Assembly: GCA_013003285.1 (NCBI GenBank)
Contig: JABDJY010000460.1
Location: 1 to 15,394, forward strand
Length of the DNA stretch: 15,394 bases
DNA from: Alphaproteobacteria bacterium
Lineage (GTDB): Bacteria; Pseudomonadota; Alphaproteobacteria; UBA6615
Direction of reading: 5' to 3'
This document shows, in pieces, positions 1 to 6,647 of the stretch (position 1 is its first letter; every line of letters starts with the position of its first letter). The notes under the pieces are model-generated. The model did not search any database and was not told the DNA's origin. It saw only the letters and a program-made list of their open reading frames with translations. The position numbers and the translations under genes were made by a program.

Positions 1-562
1 TGGCGGCCACAGCTTGAACGCCGCCGAGGCAGTAAATTTCATCGGCACCCGCCAAATGCATGGCCGCAATCGTCGCGGCATGGGGGCCGCCCTCGTTGGG
101 CGGCGTGCAGGCGATGACCCGGGGTACGCCGGCGACTTTGGCCGTGACGATGCTCATATGGGCCGACGCCACCATGGGGTAGCGGCCGCCGGGCACATAG
201 CAGCCAACGCTGTTCACCGGAATGTTGCGGTGGCCCAGTGTGACGCCCGGCAGGGTCTCAACCTCGACATCGCGCAGCGCGTCCTTTTGGATCTCGGCGA
301 AATTACGTACCTGGGCCTGGGCAAACTTGATGTCGTCGATGGTCTGCTGCGGCAGCGAATCCATCAATTCCTTTACTTGGGCATCGCTCAGGCGGAAACT
401 CTCCGGCGACCATTTGTCGAACTGCTCCGACAGTTCGCGCACCGCCGTATCGCCACGCAGGCGCACATCGCCGAGAATACCCTCGACAATACCCCGCACT
501 TTGGAGTCTGCCTCGTCGGCCGCATCTGCGTCGATACCCGTTTTGAGGAATTCGATGGCCAT
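1..562 (-). CDS. Histidinol dehydrogenase family protein (HpsN-like paralog), N-terminal part
   Basis: This gene is cut by the left window edge; the N-terminal 187 codons are visible of about 430 expected. The translation carries HisD-family landmarks: PGVTLGHRNIPV (about residues 121-132), the nucleotide-binding YVPGGRYPM segment (about 138-146), ACTPP, and LGGVQAVAA just before the edge. True HisD makes histidine from histidinol with two NAD+. The GRYPMVASAHMS wording is what I associate with HisD paralogs such as sulfopropanediol 3-dehydrogenase (HpsN), so a secondary-alcohol dehydrogenase role is more likely than histidine synthesis. No his genes are nearby. The ATG at 562 is preceded by an AGGGA-type ribosome site. 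It lies 89 bases downstream of the EthD-like gene on the same strand and is probably co-transcribed. Family assignment is strong; the substrate is inferred, and the catalytic C-terminal half is not visible. Confidence 0.85.
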   Translation of the reverse strand, partial: MAIEFLKTGIDADAADEADSKVRGIVEGILGDVRLRGDTAVRELSEQFDKWSPESFRLSDAQVKELMDSLPQQTIDDIKFAQAQVRNFAEIQKDALRDVEVETLPGVTLGHRNIPVNSVGCYVPGGRYPMVASAHMSIVTAKVAGVPRVIACTPPNEGGPHAATIAAMHLAGADEIYCLGGVQAVAA

Positions 563-651
563 TACACTTTTCCCTATTTGGCTAAATTATGGGGCCGCAC
601 ATAACGCAGAAGGGGCGTCAGGGGCAAGTCACCCCTGCCCTGCCCCGGCGA

Positions 652-1014
652 TTATGACGCAGGCGCGGTGATCCGGCGCAACACCTGACGGCGGTTGCTG
701 GTAAAGGGCCGGACCTGCTCCGGCCAGCGGCCCGCTTCAACCGCTTTGGCCCATGCTTCACTCACCAGGACATCGGGGCTGTCGATTTCATAGATTGCGG
801 AGAATTTGGGCTCGTCGCCCACCGCCACATGGCGTTCCTCACCGCCCATGCTCATGGTGAAGGGTTCCGCGACACCTCGGCTAATGGCGCGCACGCCCGG
901 CACCTTCAACAGCGCCGGCACATGTTCGGTATCGTAGACCTCGTTGAGTAAGTCCTCTTTATCGGGATCCACATCCATGCTGGCGATATAGATATATTTC
1001 GTCGTGACCGGCAT
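652..1014 (-). CDS. EthD-like / dimeric alpha-beta barrel small protein
   Basis: A 120-residue protein with the shape of a ferredoxin-like dimeric alpha-beta barrel. An N-terminal strand (KYIYIASMDVDP) is followed by a helix ending YDTEHVPALLKVPGV (about residues 27-41), the pattern of EthD and related DUF families in which the conserved His sits in the barrel. Such proteins are often small accessory enzymes or ligand-binding partners in catabolic operons; the reaction here cannot be told. An open frame extends nine codons further to 1041, but the ATG at 1014 is preceded by AAGGAGG at ideal spacing, so I use 1014. It sits between the cyclase cluster and the HisD-like gene on the same strand. 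A terminator-like hairpin lies just upstream, so its level may differ from that of the cyclases. Confidence 0.75.
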   Translation of the reverse strand: MPVTTKYIYIASMDVDPDKEDLLNEVYDTEHVPALLKVPGVRAISRGVAEPFTMSMGGEERHVAVGDEPKFSAIYEIDSPDVLVSEAWAKAVEAGRWPEQVRPFTSNRRQVLRRITAPAS

Positions 1015-1039
1015 CGAAGCCTCCTTATCGTGCCTAAGC

Positions 1040-1070
1040 AAAAGGGGCCGACGATCCCTCGCCGGCCCCC
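1040..1070 (-). terminator. Hairpin with U-tract after the first cyclase gene
   Basis: Seven base pairs (GGGGCCG at 1044-1050 with CGGCCCC at 1063-1069), one A/C mismatch, then three more pairs (CGA 1052-1054 with TCG 1059-1061) around a four-base loop. Read on the minus strand the stem is followed by TTTT (1043-1040). This is a classical intrinsic terminator shape, 29 bases past the stop of the cyclase gene ending at 1099. Because the EthD-like gene follows immediately, it may act as a partial terminator that lowers expression of the last two genes. The U-tract is short. Confidence 0.6.
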
Positions 1071-1098
1071 TCGCAAACAGTGAATGGTGTTTACCGAC

Positions 1099-2082
1099 CT
1101 ATTTGATGGCCTGCGGATTGATCGGCGATCCGACACCACGGGTCACCGGCAGCGGCGGCGCCACGAACATGAATTCGTAGACACCATCGTCGGCGCAGTC
1201 ATTGGCCAGGTCCTTCAAATAGAAAATTTCCCCCATGGTGATTCCGATCATCGGGATGACGATCCAATGCCAAGGCTGGAATACATCGTCGGTCTCGTTG
1301 GGGATCACTTCGCAACCCCAGGTATCGGCGCAGATCGCGGCGATCTCCATATCCTTCATCCAGTCGACCGTGTGGAACGACACGCCCGGCGCGTCGCCGC
1401 CGGCGTAACCACCCCACTCGCCGGCTTTCAGGCAACGCTCCATATGGCCGGTGCGGTAGATGACAGTATCGCCACGCTTGATTTCAACGCCCTGCGCCTT
1501 GGCGCACGCATCCAAATCTTCGGCATCGATGGCGGTGCCATCGTCAAGACTATCGACCCCGGCCCAACGGGCGATGTCGAGCAAAACGCCGCGGCCGACC
1601 ATCTTGTCGCGCATTTTGTGGATGGCGCATTTCTCGGCGCCGCGAGCGCCCACCAGGGTGGCGTCGTAGCCGTTCCACATCTTGTCATTATTGAAGACAT
1701 GGCCCAGCGCGTCCCATTGAGTACCGCACTGCAACGGCAGCGACACCGAATCATCGGCATACTGACTGGCGTATTTCTTACCCGGCACCGTCTGCTTGCC
1801 CTGGACGGCGTCGGTGCCGGTCGCGAGCATGGTGTGGATCGGATTCCAGCGGCCGCCGAATAGCCCGTTCTGCGGTCCTTCATCATCGAAGTTCAGGCCC
1901 AGCGCGAATACGTGGCCTTTTTTCACCAGCTGCGCGGCGGCAATGCGGTCTTCATCGGTGACGTAGTTCTGGGTGCCCCACTCGTCGTCCGGCCCCCACT
2001 TGCCCCACTGCTTCAGGCTCTCCGTCTTCTCCTTGATGAGATCCATATCGAAACGGTATTTTTCCTCGTCGTAACGGTGCAT
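1099..2082 (-). CDS. Cyclase family protein (metal-dependent hydrolase), paralog 1
   Basis: A 327-residue member of the cyclase / kynurenine formamidase fold family (PF04199), whose members hydrolyse amide, lactam or lactone bonds with a metal. The N-terminus has WGKWGPDDEWGTQNY (about 26-40). The metal-site segment reads QCGTQWDALGH (118-128), where classic members have HxGTHxDAxxH: both His of HxxxHxD are Gln, while the Asp (124) and last His (128) remain. GRGVLLD (163-169), TGH (211-213), DTWGCE (253-258), H272 and E285 follow, the last two resembling the second metal pair. The ATG at 2082 is preceded by AGGAGG. It is the third of three tandem paralogs in transcription order, 59 bases after paralog 2. 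No signal peptide is seen, so it is probably cytoplasmic. Substrate unknown. Confidence 0.88.
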   Translation of the reverse strand: MHRYDEEKYRFDMDLIKEKTESLKQWGKWGPDDEWGTQNYVTDEDRIAAAQLVKKGHVFALGLNFDDEGPQNGLFGGRWNPIHTMLATGTDAVQGKQTVPGKKYASQYADDSVSLPLQCGTQWDALGHVFNNDKMWNGYDATLVGARGAEKCAIHKMRDKMVGRGVLLDIARWAGVDSLDDGTAIDAEDLDACAKAQGVEIKRGDTVIYRTGHMERCLKAGEWGGYAGGDAPGVSFHTVDWMKDMEIAAICADTWGCEVIPNETDDVFQPWHWIVIPMIGITMGEIFYLKDLANDCADDGVYEFMFVAPPLPVTRGVGSPINPQAIK

Positions 2083-2141
2083 TTGTTCCTCCTGTTATTT
2101 TTTTCACCCAGCTTGAACAGCTGTGGCTTTGTTATCTCTGG

Positions 2142-3107
2142 TTATTTCAAAACGATCGGATTGATCGGTGAGCCAACGGCCCCCGTGATGGGCAATGGCG
2201 GCGCGCAAAACAAAAACTCATAAACGCCGTCATCGGCGCAATCATCGCCGATATCCTTCAGGTAAAAGATCTCGCCCAATGTCAGACCCATTTTGGGGAT
2301 CACCACCCAGTGCCAGGGCTGGAAGGCATCGGGAATTTCGTTGGGCCGCACTTCACAACCCCAAGTGTCGGTGCAAACCGCCGCGATCTCTTTCTCAAAC
2401 GCCCATTCCGCGGTCTCGAACGCCATACCGGGCGAGTCACCGCCAGAATAACCGTCCCAGTCGCCGTTGGCGAGGCAGCGCTCCATATGCCCGGTGCGAA
2501 CAATAATGATGTCGCCGCGCCGAATTTCAACGCCCTGCGCCGCGGCCGTCCCATTCAGATCGTCGATGGTAATCGCCATACCGTCGTCTAGAGAATCGAC
2601 GCCGCAATGGCGCGCCACGTCGAGCAAGACCCCGCGCCCGACGGTTTTCGATTTCACGTTTTCGATGCCGTTCTTCTGGGCACCATTGGCGTCGACCAGC
2701 GAAGCGTCATAACCATTCCACATCTTGCCATCGTTGAAGATGTGGCTCAGCGCATCCCACTGGGTGCCGCACTGCAGCGGCATGGTCACCATGTCGTCGG
2801 CATACTGAATATTTGGATGGGTGTGCTTGCCGGCGCAGGAATCGGTGCCGGTGGCGAGCATGGAATGGACCGGGTTGAAGCGCCGGAACTTTCCAGTCTG
2901 CGGGCCGTCCTGATTGAAGTCGAGACCCAGGGAAATCGACTTGCCCCGCTTCACCAGCGTGCCGGCATTTTTGAGTTCTTCCGGGCCGATGAAATTCAGC
3001 GTACCGATCTCATCGTCGGGTCCCCAGCGACCCCAGTTACTGCACTTCTCCGCCATGACCTCCAGATCGGCCATGGTCAGCAAATTTTCGTCGTAACGAC
3101 GCGGCAT
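2142..3107 (-). CDS. Cyclase family protein (metal-dependent hydrolase), paralog 2
   Basis: A 321-residue paralog of its two neighbours, with the same block order: SNWGRWGPDDEIGTLNF near residues 23-39, RFNPVHSMLATGTDS near 76-90, metal-site variant QCGTQWDALSH at 112-122 (Q112, Q116, D118, H122), GRGVLLD, TGHMERCL, DTWGCEV, PWHWVVIP and a GSPINP C-terminus. An open frame continues 32 codons upstream to 3203, but that stretch has no family similarity and the ATG at 3107 has a strong GGGGGAG ribosome site, so I start at 3107. It differs from paralog 1 in the loop after the ATGTD block (CAGKHTHPN versus VQGKQTVPG) and has RR where the others have GGRW, hinting at a different substrate. Expected activity is metal-dependent hydrolysis of a cyclic amide, ester or lactone. 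Actual substrate unknown. Confidence 0.88.
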   Translation of the reverse strand: MPRRYDENLLTMADLEVMAEKCSNWGRWGPDDEIGTLNFIGPEELKNAGTLVKRGKSISLGLDFNQDGPQTGKFRRFNPVHSMLATGTDSCAGKHTHPNIQYADDMVTMPLQCGTQWDALSHIFNDGKMWNGYDASLVDANGAQKNGIENVKSKTVGRGVLLDVARHCGVDSLDDGMAITIDDLNGTAAAQGVEIRRGDIIIVRTGHMERCLANGDWDGYSGGDSPGMAFETAEWAFEKEIAAVCTDTWGCEVRPNEIPDAFQPWHWVVIPKMGLTLGEIFYLKDIGDDCADDGVYEFLFCAPPLPITGAVGSPINPIVLK

Positions 3108-3119
3108 TTCTCCCCCTAT

Positions 3120-3132
3120 CGACCAGTGGTCG
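3120..3132. promoter_or_regulatory. 13-bp palindrome just upstream of cyclase paralog 2
   Basis: CGACCA-G-TGGTCG is a perfect inverted repeat with 6-base arms and one centre base, ending 13 bases before the ATG of paralog 2 and next to its ribosome site. On the minus strand it follows an A-run. It could be a repressor site or a small hairpin that influences ribosome access. A chance palindrome cannot be excluded. Confidence 0.3.
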
Positions 3133-3183
3133 GCTTTTTTAACAGCCTCCGCTTCCGGGTTAGCCCGGTTTGAGTGCGGAGTA

Positions 3184-3212
3184 CCGGAGGCAGTGTAGCG
3201 CACTGCCCCCGG
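3184..3212 (-). other. Strong 12-bp RNA hairpin in the cyclase 3-cyclase 2 spacer
   Basis: On the minus-strand transcript the arms CCGGGGGCAGTG and CACTGCCTCCGG pair along all 12 positions (one G-U) around the five-base loop CGCTA. On the plus strand the same stem has an A/C mismatch, so the structure fits best as an RNA made from the cyclase operon strand. There is no U-tract after it in that direction, so it does not look like a simple terminator. An mRNA stability or processing element that sets the ratio of cyclase 3 to cyclases 2 and 1 is a reasonable guess. Confidence 0.5.
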
Positions 3213-3283
3213 CTTTTCCTATATGCTGTTGCCGCTTTCGGACGATTTTTGAGAAATGGCGGTCGAACCGCAATTCGATCGCC

Positions 3284-4297
3284 CTATTTGATCGCCTGAG
3301 GGTTGATCGGCGAGCCAGTACCACGGGTGATAACCAGGGGCGGTGCGCAGAGGAAGAACTCGTAAACGCCGTCCTTCTTGCAGTCTTCAACCAGTTCGCG
3401 CAGGTACCAGATCTCGCCATGGACGATGCCGATGCACGGGATCGTGACCCAGTGCCAGGGCTGGTTGGTACCGTCGACAGTCTCGTTGGGACGCACTTCG
3501 ATGCCCCAGGTGTCGGAGCAAATGCCGGCGATCTCTTTTTTGTGAATCCAGTCGGCCGTCTCGAACGCCAGACCCGGCGCATCACCGCCGCCATAGCCGC
3601 CCCATTTGCCCTTATCGAGGCAGTCGGCCATCTGACCCGTATTGAACAGAACGAAATCGCCGCGGCGGACTTCGACCCCCTGCTTCTTGGCGGTCTTTTC
3701 CAGATCGTCGATGGTGATGGCGTAACCGTCGGCTAGGCGCTTCTTACCCTTGTAGCGCGCCACGTCGAGCAGCACGCCGCGACCGACCATCTTATCGGCG
3801 AATTTATCGATGGCATTCTTATGGGCGCCGCGGGTATCGACCAACGTTGCCGGGTAGCCGTTCCACATCTTGTCTTCGACAAAAACATGGGCCAGGGCGT
3901 CCCATTGGGTCGCCGCCTGGGTCGGCAAGTTGATGGCGTCATCGGCGTAGCGCATGCCGGCCAACGGTTCCTGAATGCCCTGTACCGCATCGGTGCCGGT
4001 CGCCAGCATCTGATGCATCGGGTTCCAGCGTCCCCCGAATAAGCCGTTCTGCGGCCCATTCTCGTCCAGGTTCAGACCGAGGCGGAAGACCTTGCCGCGC
4101 TTGATCAGCTTGGAGGCGTTCACAATGTCTTCCGGGGTGATGTAGTTGAGAACCCCCAACTCGTCGTCCGGGCCCCATTTGCCCCAGTTGCTCAGCTGCT
4201 TACATTTGCGCAGCACGTCGGCTTTGGTCAGTCCTTTTTTCTTGCGCGTGGTCGTGCGCTTTGCCGCCGGTTTCTTCGCTACTGGTTTTCTGGCCAT
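3284..4297 (-). CDS. Cyclase family protein (metal-dependent hydrolase), paralog 3, with basic N-terminal tail
   Basis: A 337-residue paralog, first of the minus-strand cluster. The family core begins at SNWGKWGPDDELGVLNY (about 36-52) and includes FGGRWNPMHQMLATGTDAVQG, the metal-site variant QAATQWDALAH (127-137; Q127, Q131, D133, H137), GRGVLLD, DTWGIEV, PWHWVTIP and GSPINPQAIK. Unlike the other two, it starts with about 21 residues rich in Lys, Arg, Ala and Thr (AKKPAAKRTTTRKKK). The ATG at 4297 follows an AGGTGAGGAAAAA ribosome site, and there is no downstream Met before the core, so the tail seems real. The metal-site context (AAT in place of CGT) also departs from the other two. Likely role: hydrolysis of an amide or lactone bond. 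The substrate and the purpose of the tail are unknown. Confidence 0.87.
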   Translation of the reverse strand: MARKPVAKKPAAKRTTTRKKKGLTKADVLRKCKQLSNWGKWGPDDELGVLNYITPEDIVNASKLIKRGKVFRLGLNLDENGPQNGLFGGRWNPMHQMLATGTDAVQGIQEPLAGMRYADDAINLPTQAATQWDALAHVFVEDKMWNGYPATLVDTRGAHKNAIDKFADKMVGRGVLLDVARYKGKKRLADGYAITIDDLEKTAKKQGVEVRRGDFVLFNTGQMADCLDKGKWGGYGGGDAPGLAFETADWIHKKEIAGICSDTWGIEVRPNETVDGTNQPWHWVTIPCIGIVHGEIWYLRELVEDCKKDGVYEFFLCAPPLVITRGTGSPINPQAIK

Positions 4298-4520
4298 TTT
4301 TTCCTCACCTGATATCTGATTGTAAATTCGCGCGTAGAGCCTCTTCCACCCGCACGCCAGGGTTTATCGTCACCCCGCCGGGCTTTGGCAAGTATATATT
4401 CGCGACACCTGTCGGAACCACTTCGACCTGAGCGCCGGTAGTGATATTTTGCCCAGCTCAACACAGCCGCAATTTAAAAAAAGCGGCGCAAAAACATGTG
4501 AAATTCAAGGAGCCAACATC
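4298..4520. promoter_or_regulatory. Divergent control region between the cyclase cluster and the SDR-hydrolase pair
   Basis: 223 bases without a gene, expected to hold promoters for both directions. For the minus direction, TATACT (complement of 4391-4396) is a fair -10 box with TTCCGA (complement of 4412-4417) as a weak -35 at a short 15-base spacing. For the plus direction, TTGCCC near 4449 followed by an AT-rich stretch is a weak candidate. The ribosome site of the plus gene, AAGGAG, is at 4508-4512. A palindrome (4403-4414) lies between the minus-strand boxes. Promoter boxes are by eye only. Confidence 0.4.
4403..4414. promoter_or_regulatory. Palindrome CGACA-CC-TGTCG, possible operator
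   Basis: Perfect 5-base inverted repeat with a two-base centre, placed between the candidate -35 and -10 boxes of the leftward cyclase promoter. It would suit a dimeric repressor acting on the divergent pair of operons. No regulator gene is present in the window. Confidence 0.3.
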
Positions 4521-5300
4521 ATGAGTGTCGCCGAAACCGAAGCCCCGATAACACCCCCAATGAGCCTCGACGGATTGACCGCGGTGGTCACCGGCGCCGG
4601 CCGCGGGCTTGGCGAGGGATGCGCCGTGGCATTGGCCGAGGCCGGCGCCGAAGTGGTGCTGGTCAGCCGCACCAAAGATGAACTTGACGCCGTCGGAGAG
4701 GGAATTATAAAACGCGGCGGCAAGGCCCGTACTGTGGTCTGCGACGTTACCGACATGGCTCAGGTCAAAGAGAAGATCGAGGGGTTGGAGCGCATCGACA
4801 TCTTGATGAACAACGCCGGCGCCAACATTCCCGAGCCCTTCATCGATGTTACCGAAGAGCATCTGGATTTCGTCATCAACCTCAACGTCAAATCCATGTT
4901 CATTGTGGCGCAGGCGGCTATGCGGCGTATGTTGGCCGGCGGGCGCGGCGGCAGCATCATCCACATGTCATCGCAGATGGGCCATGTGGGATCGCCCCGG
5001 CGCACCGTCTATTGCATGACCAAGCACGGCATCGAAGGTTTGAGTAAGGCGATTGCCGCGGAAGGCGCGGCCGATAACATCCGCAGCAACTGCATCGGCC
5101 CGACATTCGTCGAGACCCCAATGACCAAACCCATGTTCGAGAACCCGGAATTCAATACATTCGTGATGGATCGAATTTTGATGGGCCGCCTCGGCAAGAT
5201 CGGCGACATCACCGGCTCGGTGGTGTTTCTCGCTTCGCCCGCTTCGGCGCTGATTACTGGCGCCAGCCTGACCATTGACGGTGGTTGGACGGCGGTCTAA
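4521..5300 (+). CDS. Short-chain dehydrogenase/reductase (SDR), NADP-type
   Basis: A 259-residue classical SDR that would oxidise or reduce a hydroxyl/keto group with a nicotinamide cofactor. Visible motifs: TGAGRGLG (24-31), Arg50 after the second strand (favours NADP), CDVTD (74-78), NNAG (98-100 region), the catalytic Ser near 151, YCMTK with Tyr164 and Lys168, then IGPTFVETPM and the C-terminal LTIDGGW. The frame is open back to 4449, but the ATG at 4521 has AAGGAG just upstream and the added residues are not family-like. It is the first plus-strand gene, divergent from the cyclase cluster and 57 bases before the alpha/beta hydrolase, probably one transcript with it. It resembles gluconate 5-dehydrogenase or 3-oxoacyl-ACP reductase types. 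Substrate not determined. Confidence 0.9.
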   Translation: MSVAETEAPITPPMSLDGLTAVVTGAGRGLGEGCAVALAEAGAEVVLVSRTKDELDAVGEGIIKRGGKARTVVCDVTDMAQVKEKIEGLERIDILMNNAGANIPEPFIDVTEEHLDFVINLNVKSMFIVAQAAMRRMLAGGRGGSIIHMSSQMGHVGSPRRTVYCMTKHGIEGLSKAIAAEGAADNIRSNCIGPTFVETPMTKPMFENPEFNTFVMDRILMGRLGKIGDITGSVVFLASPASALITGASLTIDGGWTAV

Positions 5301-5357
5301 TCAACTTACAAGTTCGCTAAAATCAAAATCAAAACATCGAACCGGAGGAACAAATCA

Positions 5358-6566
5358 ATGCGTACACCACGTCTGGACCGAGATCGCCAACAATGGATCT
5401 ACGATTACGTCGTCAAAGAGAGTGGACGAGTCTTCCATTGGGACGAAGAAGGCCGCTCGCTACCCAAGAGCATCAAGAGCCATGCACAGATATCCAAACA
5501 TTTGGGCCGCATAGGCCAAAGGCTGGAGCGGATCGCCGCAGAGGAAGATGCCGCTGGTCATAGCGCTACAGCGTTCGAGCTTTACTACAAAGCCTCGCTG
5601 ACCTTCGCCAATGCGCAGCATCCGGTTCTCGAGACCAATGATGAGAAGGCCTATCTTCACGGCCGCTGTCTCGCCAACTACGAAAAAGTCATCGAGCTTT
5701 GTCCCTACCCCCTTGAGCGGGTCGAGATTCCGTTCGAAGGCGTCGAGCTGCAATGCAACTTCCACATCATGCCGGGCAGCCCCAAGGCACCGGCGCTGAT
5801 CTACATTCCCGGCTGCGATATGACCAAGGAGATCTATCCCGATCCCCGGGTCAATCACGCCCACCATCGCGGCATGCACATGCTGGTGATTGACGGGCCG
5901 GGCCAGGGCACCAGCAATCTTCGTAACATCAAGCTCACCCCCGAAAATTACGAGCGCGCCCTCTTGGCGATTACCGATTGGCTACAGGCTCGCGAGGAAG
6001 TCGATTCCGACGCCATCTTGATCCAGTCCCACTCCATGGGCTCGTTCTGGGGATTGCAGGCGGCGGCGTCAGGCGATCCGCGCATCAAGGCGGTGGCCGG
6101 CCCGTGGGCGTCCTACATCGACAAGTACTACATCCTCGACACCTTTTCGCCGCGCTATAAACAGTTGTTCGGCTACCTGATGGGTGCGTCCAGCGAGGCC
6201 GAGCTCGACGAATGGGTCGGCCAAATGACAGTCGCCGGTCGCGAAGCCCATATCAAATGTCCCGTCCTGCTGACCGTCGGCGAGTATGATTCGCGCAGCC
6301 CGATCGAGCTGATCTACGATTTCTACGGCAAGATCAACGCGCCGAAGGAGCTCTGGGTCTACGAAGACAGTTTCCACCAGGCCAAGCTGTTCGGCGGCGA
6401 TTCGAACCGCCTGGACTGTCACATGATGTGCATGGACTGGCTGGTCGAGGCGCTGGCCGGCAAGTTTGGCCCCGGCCATGACCGCAACATCTACCTGCGC
6501 ACCGGCGGGGGCGGCCCCAGCGGCAGCCAAGGTGAAGGCCAAGACGCCCTTCATTGGTGGGAATAG
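5358..6566 (+). CDS. Alpha/beta hydrolase with helical N-terminal domain (FrsA / DHPON hydrolase-like)
   Basis: A 402-residue protein. Residues 1-115 are mostly helical (AFELYYKASLTFANAQ around 72-87), as in the group holding FrsA-like esterases and 2,6-dihydroxypseudooxynicotine hydrolase. The alpha/beta core follows: IYIPGCD (148-154), DGPGQGTS (179-186), nucleophile elbow SHSMGS with Ser226, acid Asp311 in VGEYDSRSP and His340 in EDSFHQ, giving a complete triad. The elbow has Ser where the usual GxSxG starts with Gly. Enzymes of this group cleave C-C bonds of diketone-like substrates or esters. The C-terminal 20 residues are Gly/Ser-rich (TGGGGPSGSQGEGQ). The ATG at 5358 is preceded by GGAGGAA. 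Likely partner of the upstream SDR, and followed by a hairpin. Function beyond hydrolase is inference. Confidence 0.85.
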   Translation: MRTPRLDRDRQQWIYDYVVKESGRVFHWDEEGRSLPKSIKSHAQISKHLGRIGQRLERIAAEEDAAGHSATAFELYYKASLTFANAQHPVLETNDEKAYLHGRCLANYEKVIELCPYPLERVEIPFEGVELQCNFHIMPGSPKAPALIYIPGCDMTKEIYPDPRVNHAHHRGMHMLVIDGPGQGTSNLRNIKLTPENYERALLAITDWLQAREEVDSDAILIQSHSMGSFWGLQAAASGDPRIKAVAGPWASYIDKYYILDTFSPRYKQLFGYLMGASSEAELDEWVGQMTVAGREAHIKCPVLLTVGEYDSRSPIELIYDFYGKINAPKELWVYEDSFHQAKLFGGDSNRLDCHMMCMDWLVEALAGKFGPGHDRNIYLRTGGGGPSGSQGEGQDALHWWE

Positions 6567-6582
6567 CAATTTAAGTGAACAC

Positions 6583-6606
6583 TGGGCGCTGCTTCGGCAG
6601 CGCCCA
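6583..6606 (+). terminator. 10-bp hairpin with TTCG tetraloop
   Basis: TGGGCGCTGC and GCAGCGCCCA pair perfectly around a TTCG loop, a very stable tetraloop, 16 bases after the hydrolase stop. The tail (TTTCGT) is only a weak U-tract, so termination may be partial. It separates the SDR-hydrolase pair from the lyase-SDR pair. Confidence 0.65.
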
Positions 6607-6647
6607 TTTCGTATCTGCCTATCGGCCCCAACAGGGAGTGACCCGCC

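Noticed and set aside
619..637. Six-pair hairpin CAGGGG/CCCCTG between the EthD-like and HisD-like genes
   Set aside because: Short stem with no U-tract on the minus strand; could be chance in GC-rich sequence.
1084..1863. Long plus-strand open frame opposite cyclase paralog 1
   Set aside because: It is antisense to a clear family gene, its translation has no recognisable motifs, and similar shadow frames occur opposite the other two cyclases.
2109..2123. Small inverted repeat CAGCT-TGAAC-AGCTG between cyclases 2 and 1 as a terminator
   Set aside because: Only five pairs, and in the transcript direction it is followed by an A-run, not a U-run.
3108..3203. N-terminal extension of cyclase paralog 2
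   Set aside because: The extra 32 codons lack similarity to the paralogs and contain the hairpin and palindrome of the spacer; the strong ribosome site points to 3107.
5301..5357. Repeated AAAATC units before the alpha/beta hydrolase
   Set aside because: Only two copies in a short AT-rich spacer; not enough for a repeat or regulatory call.
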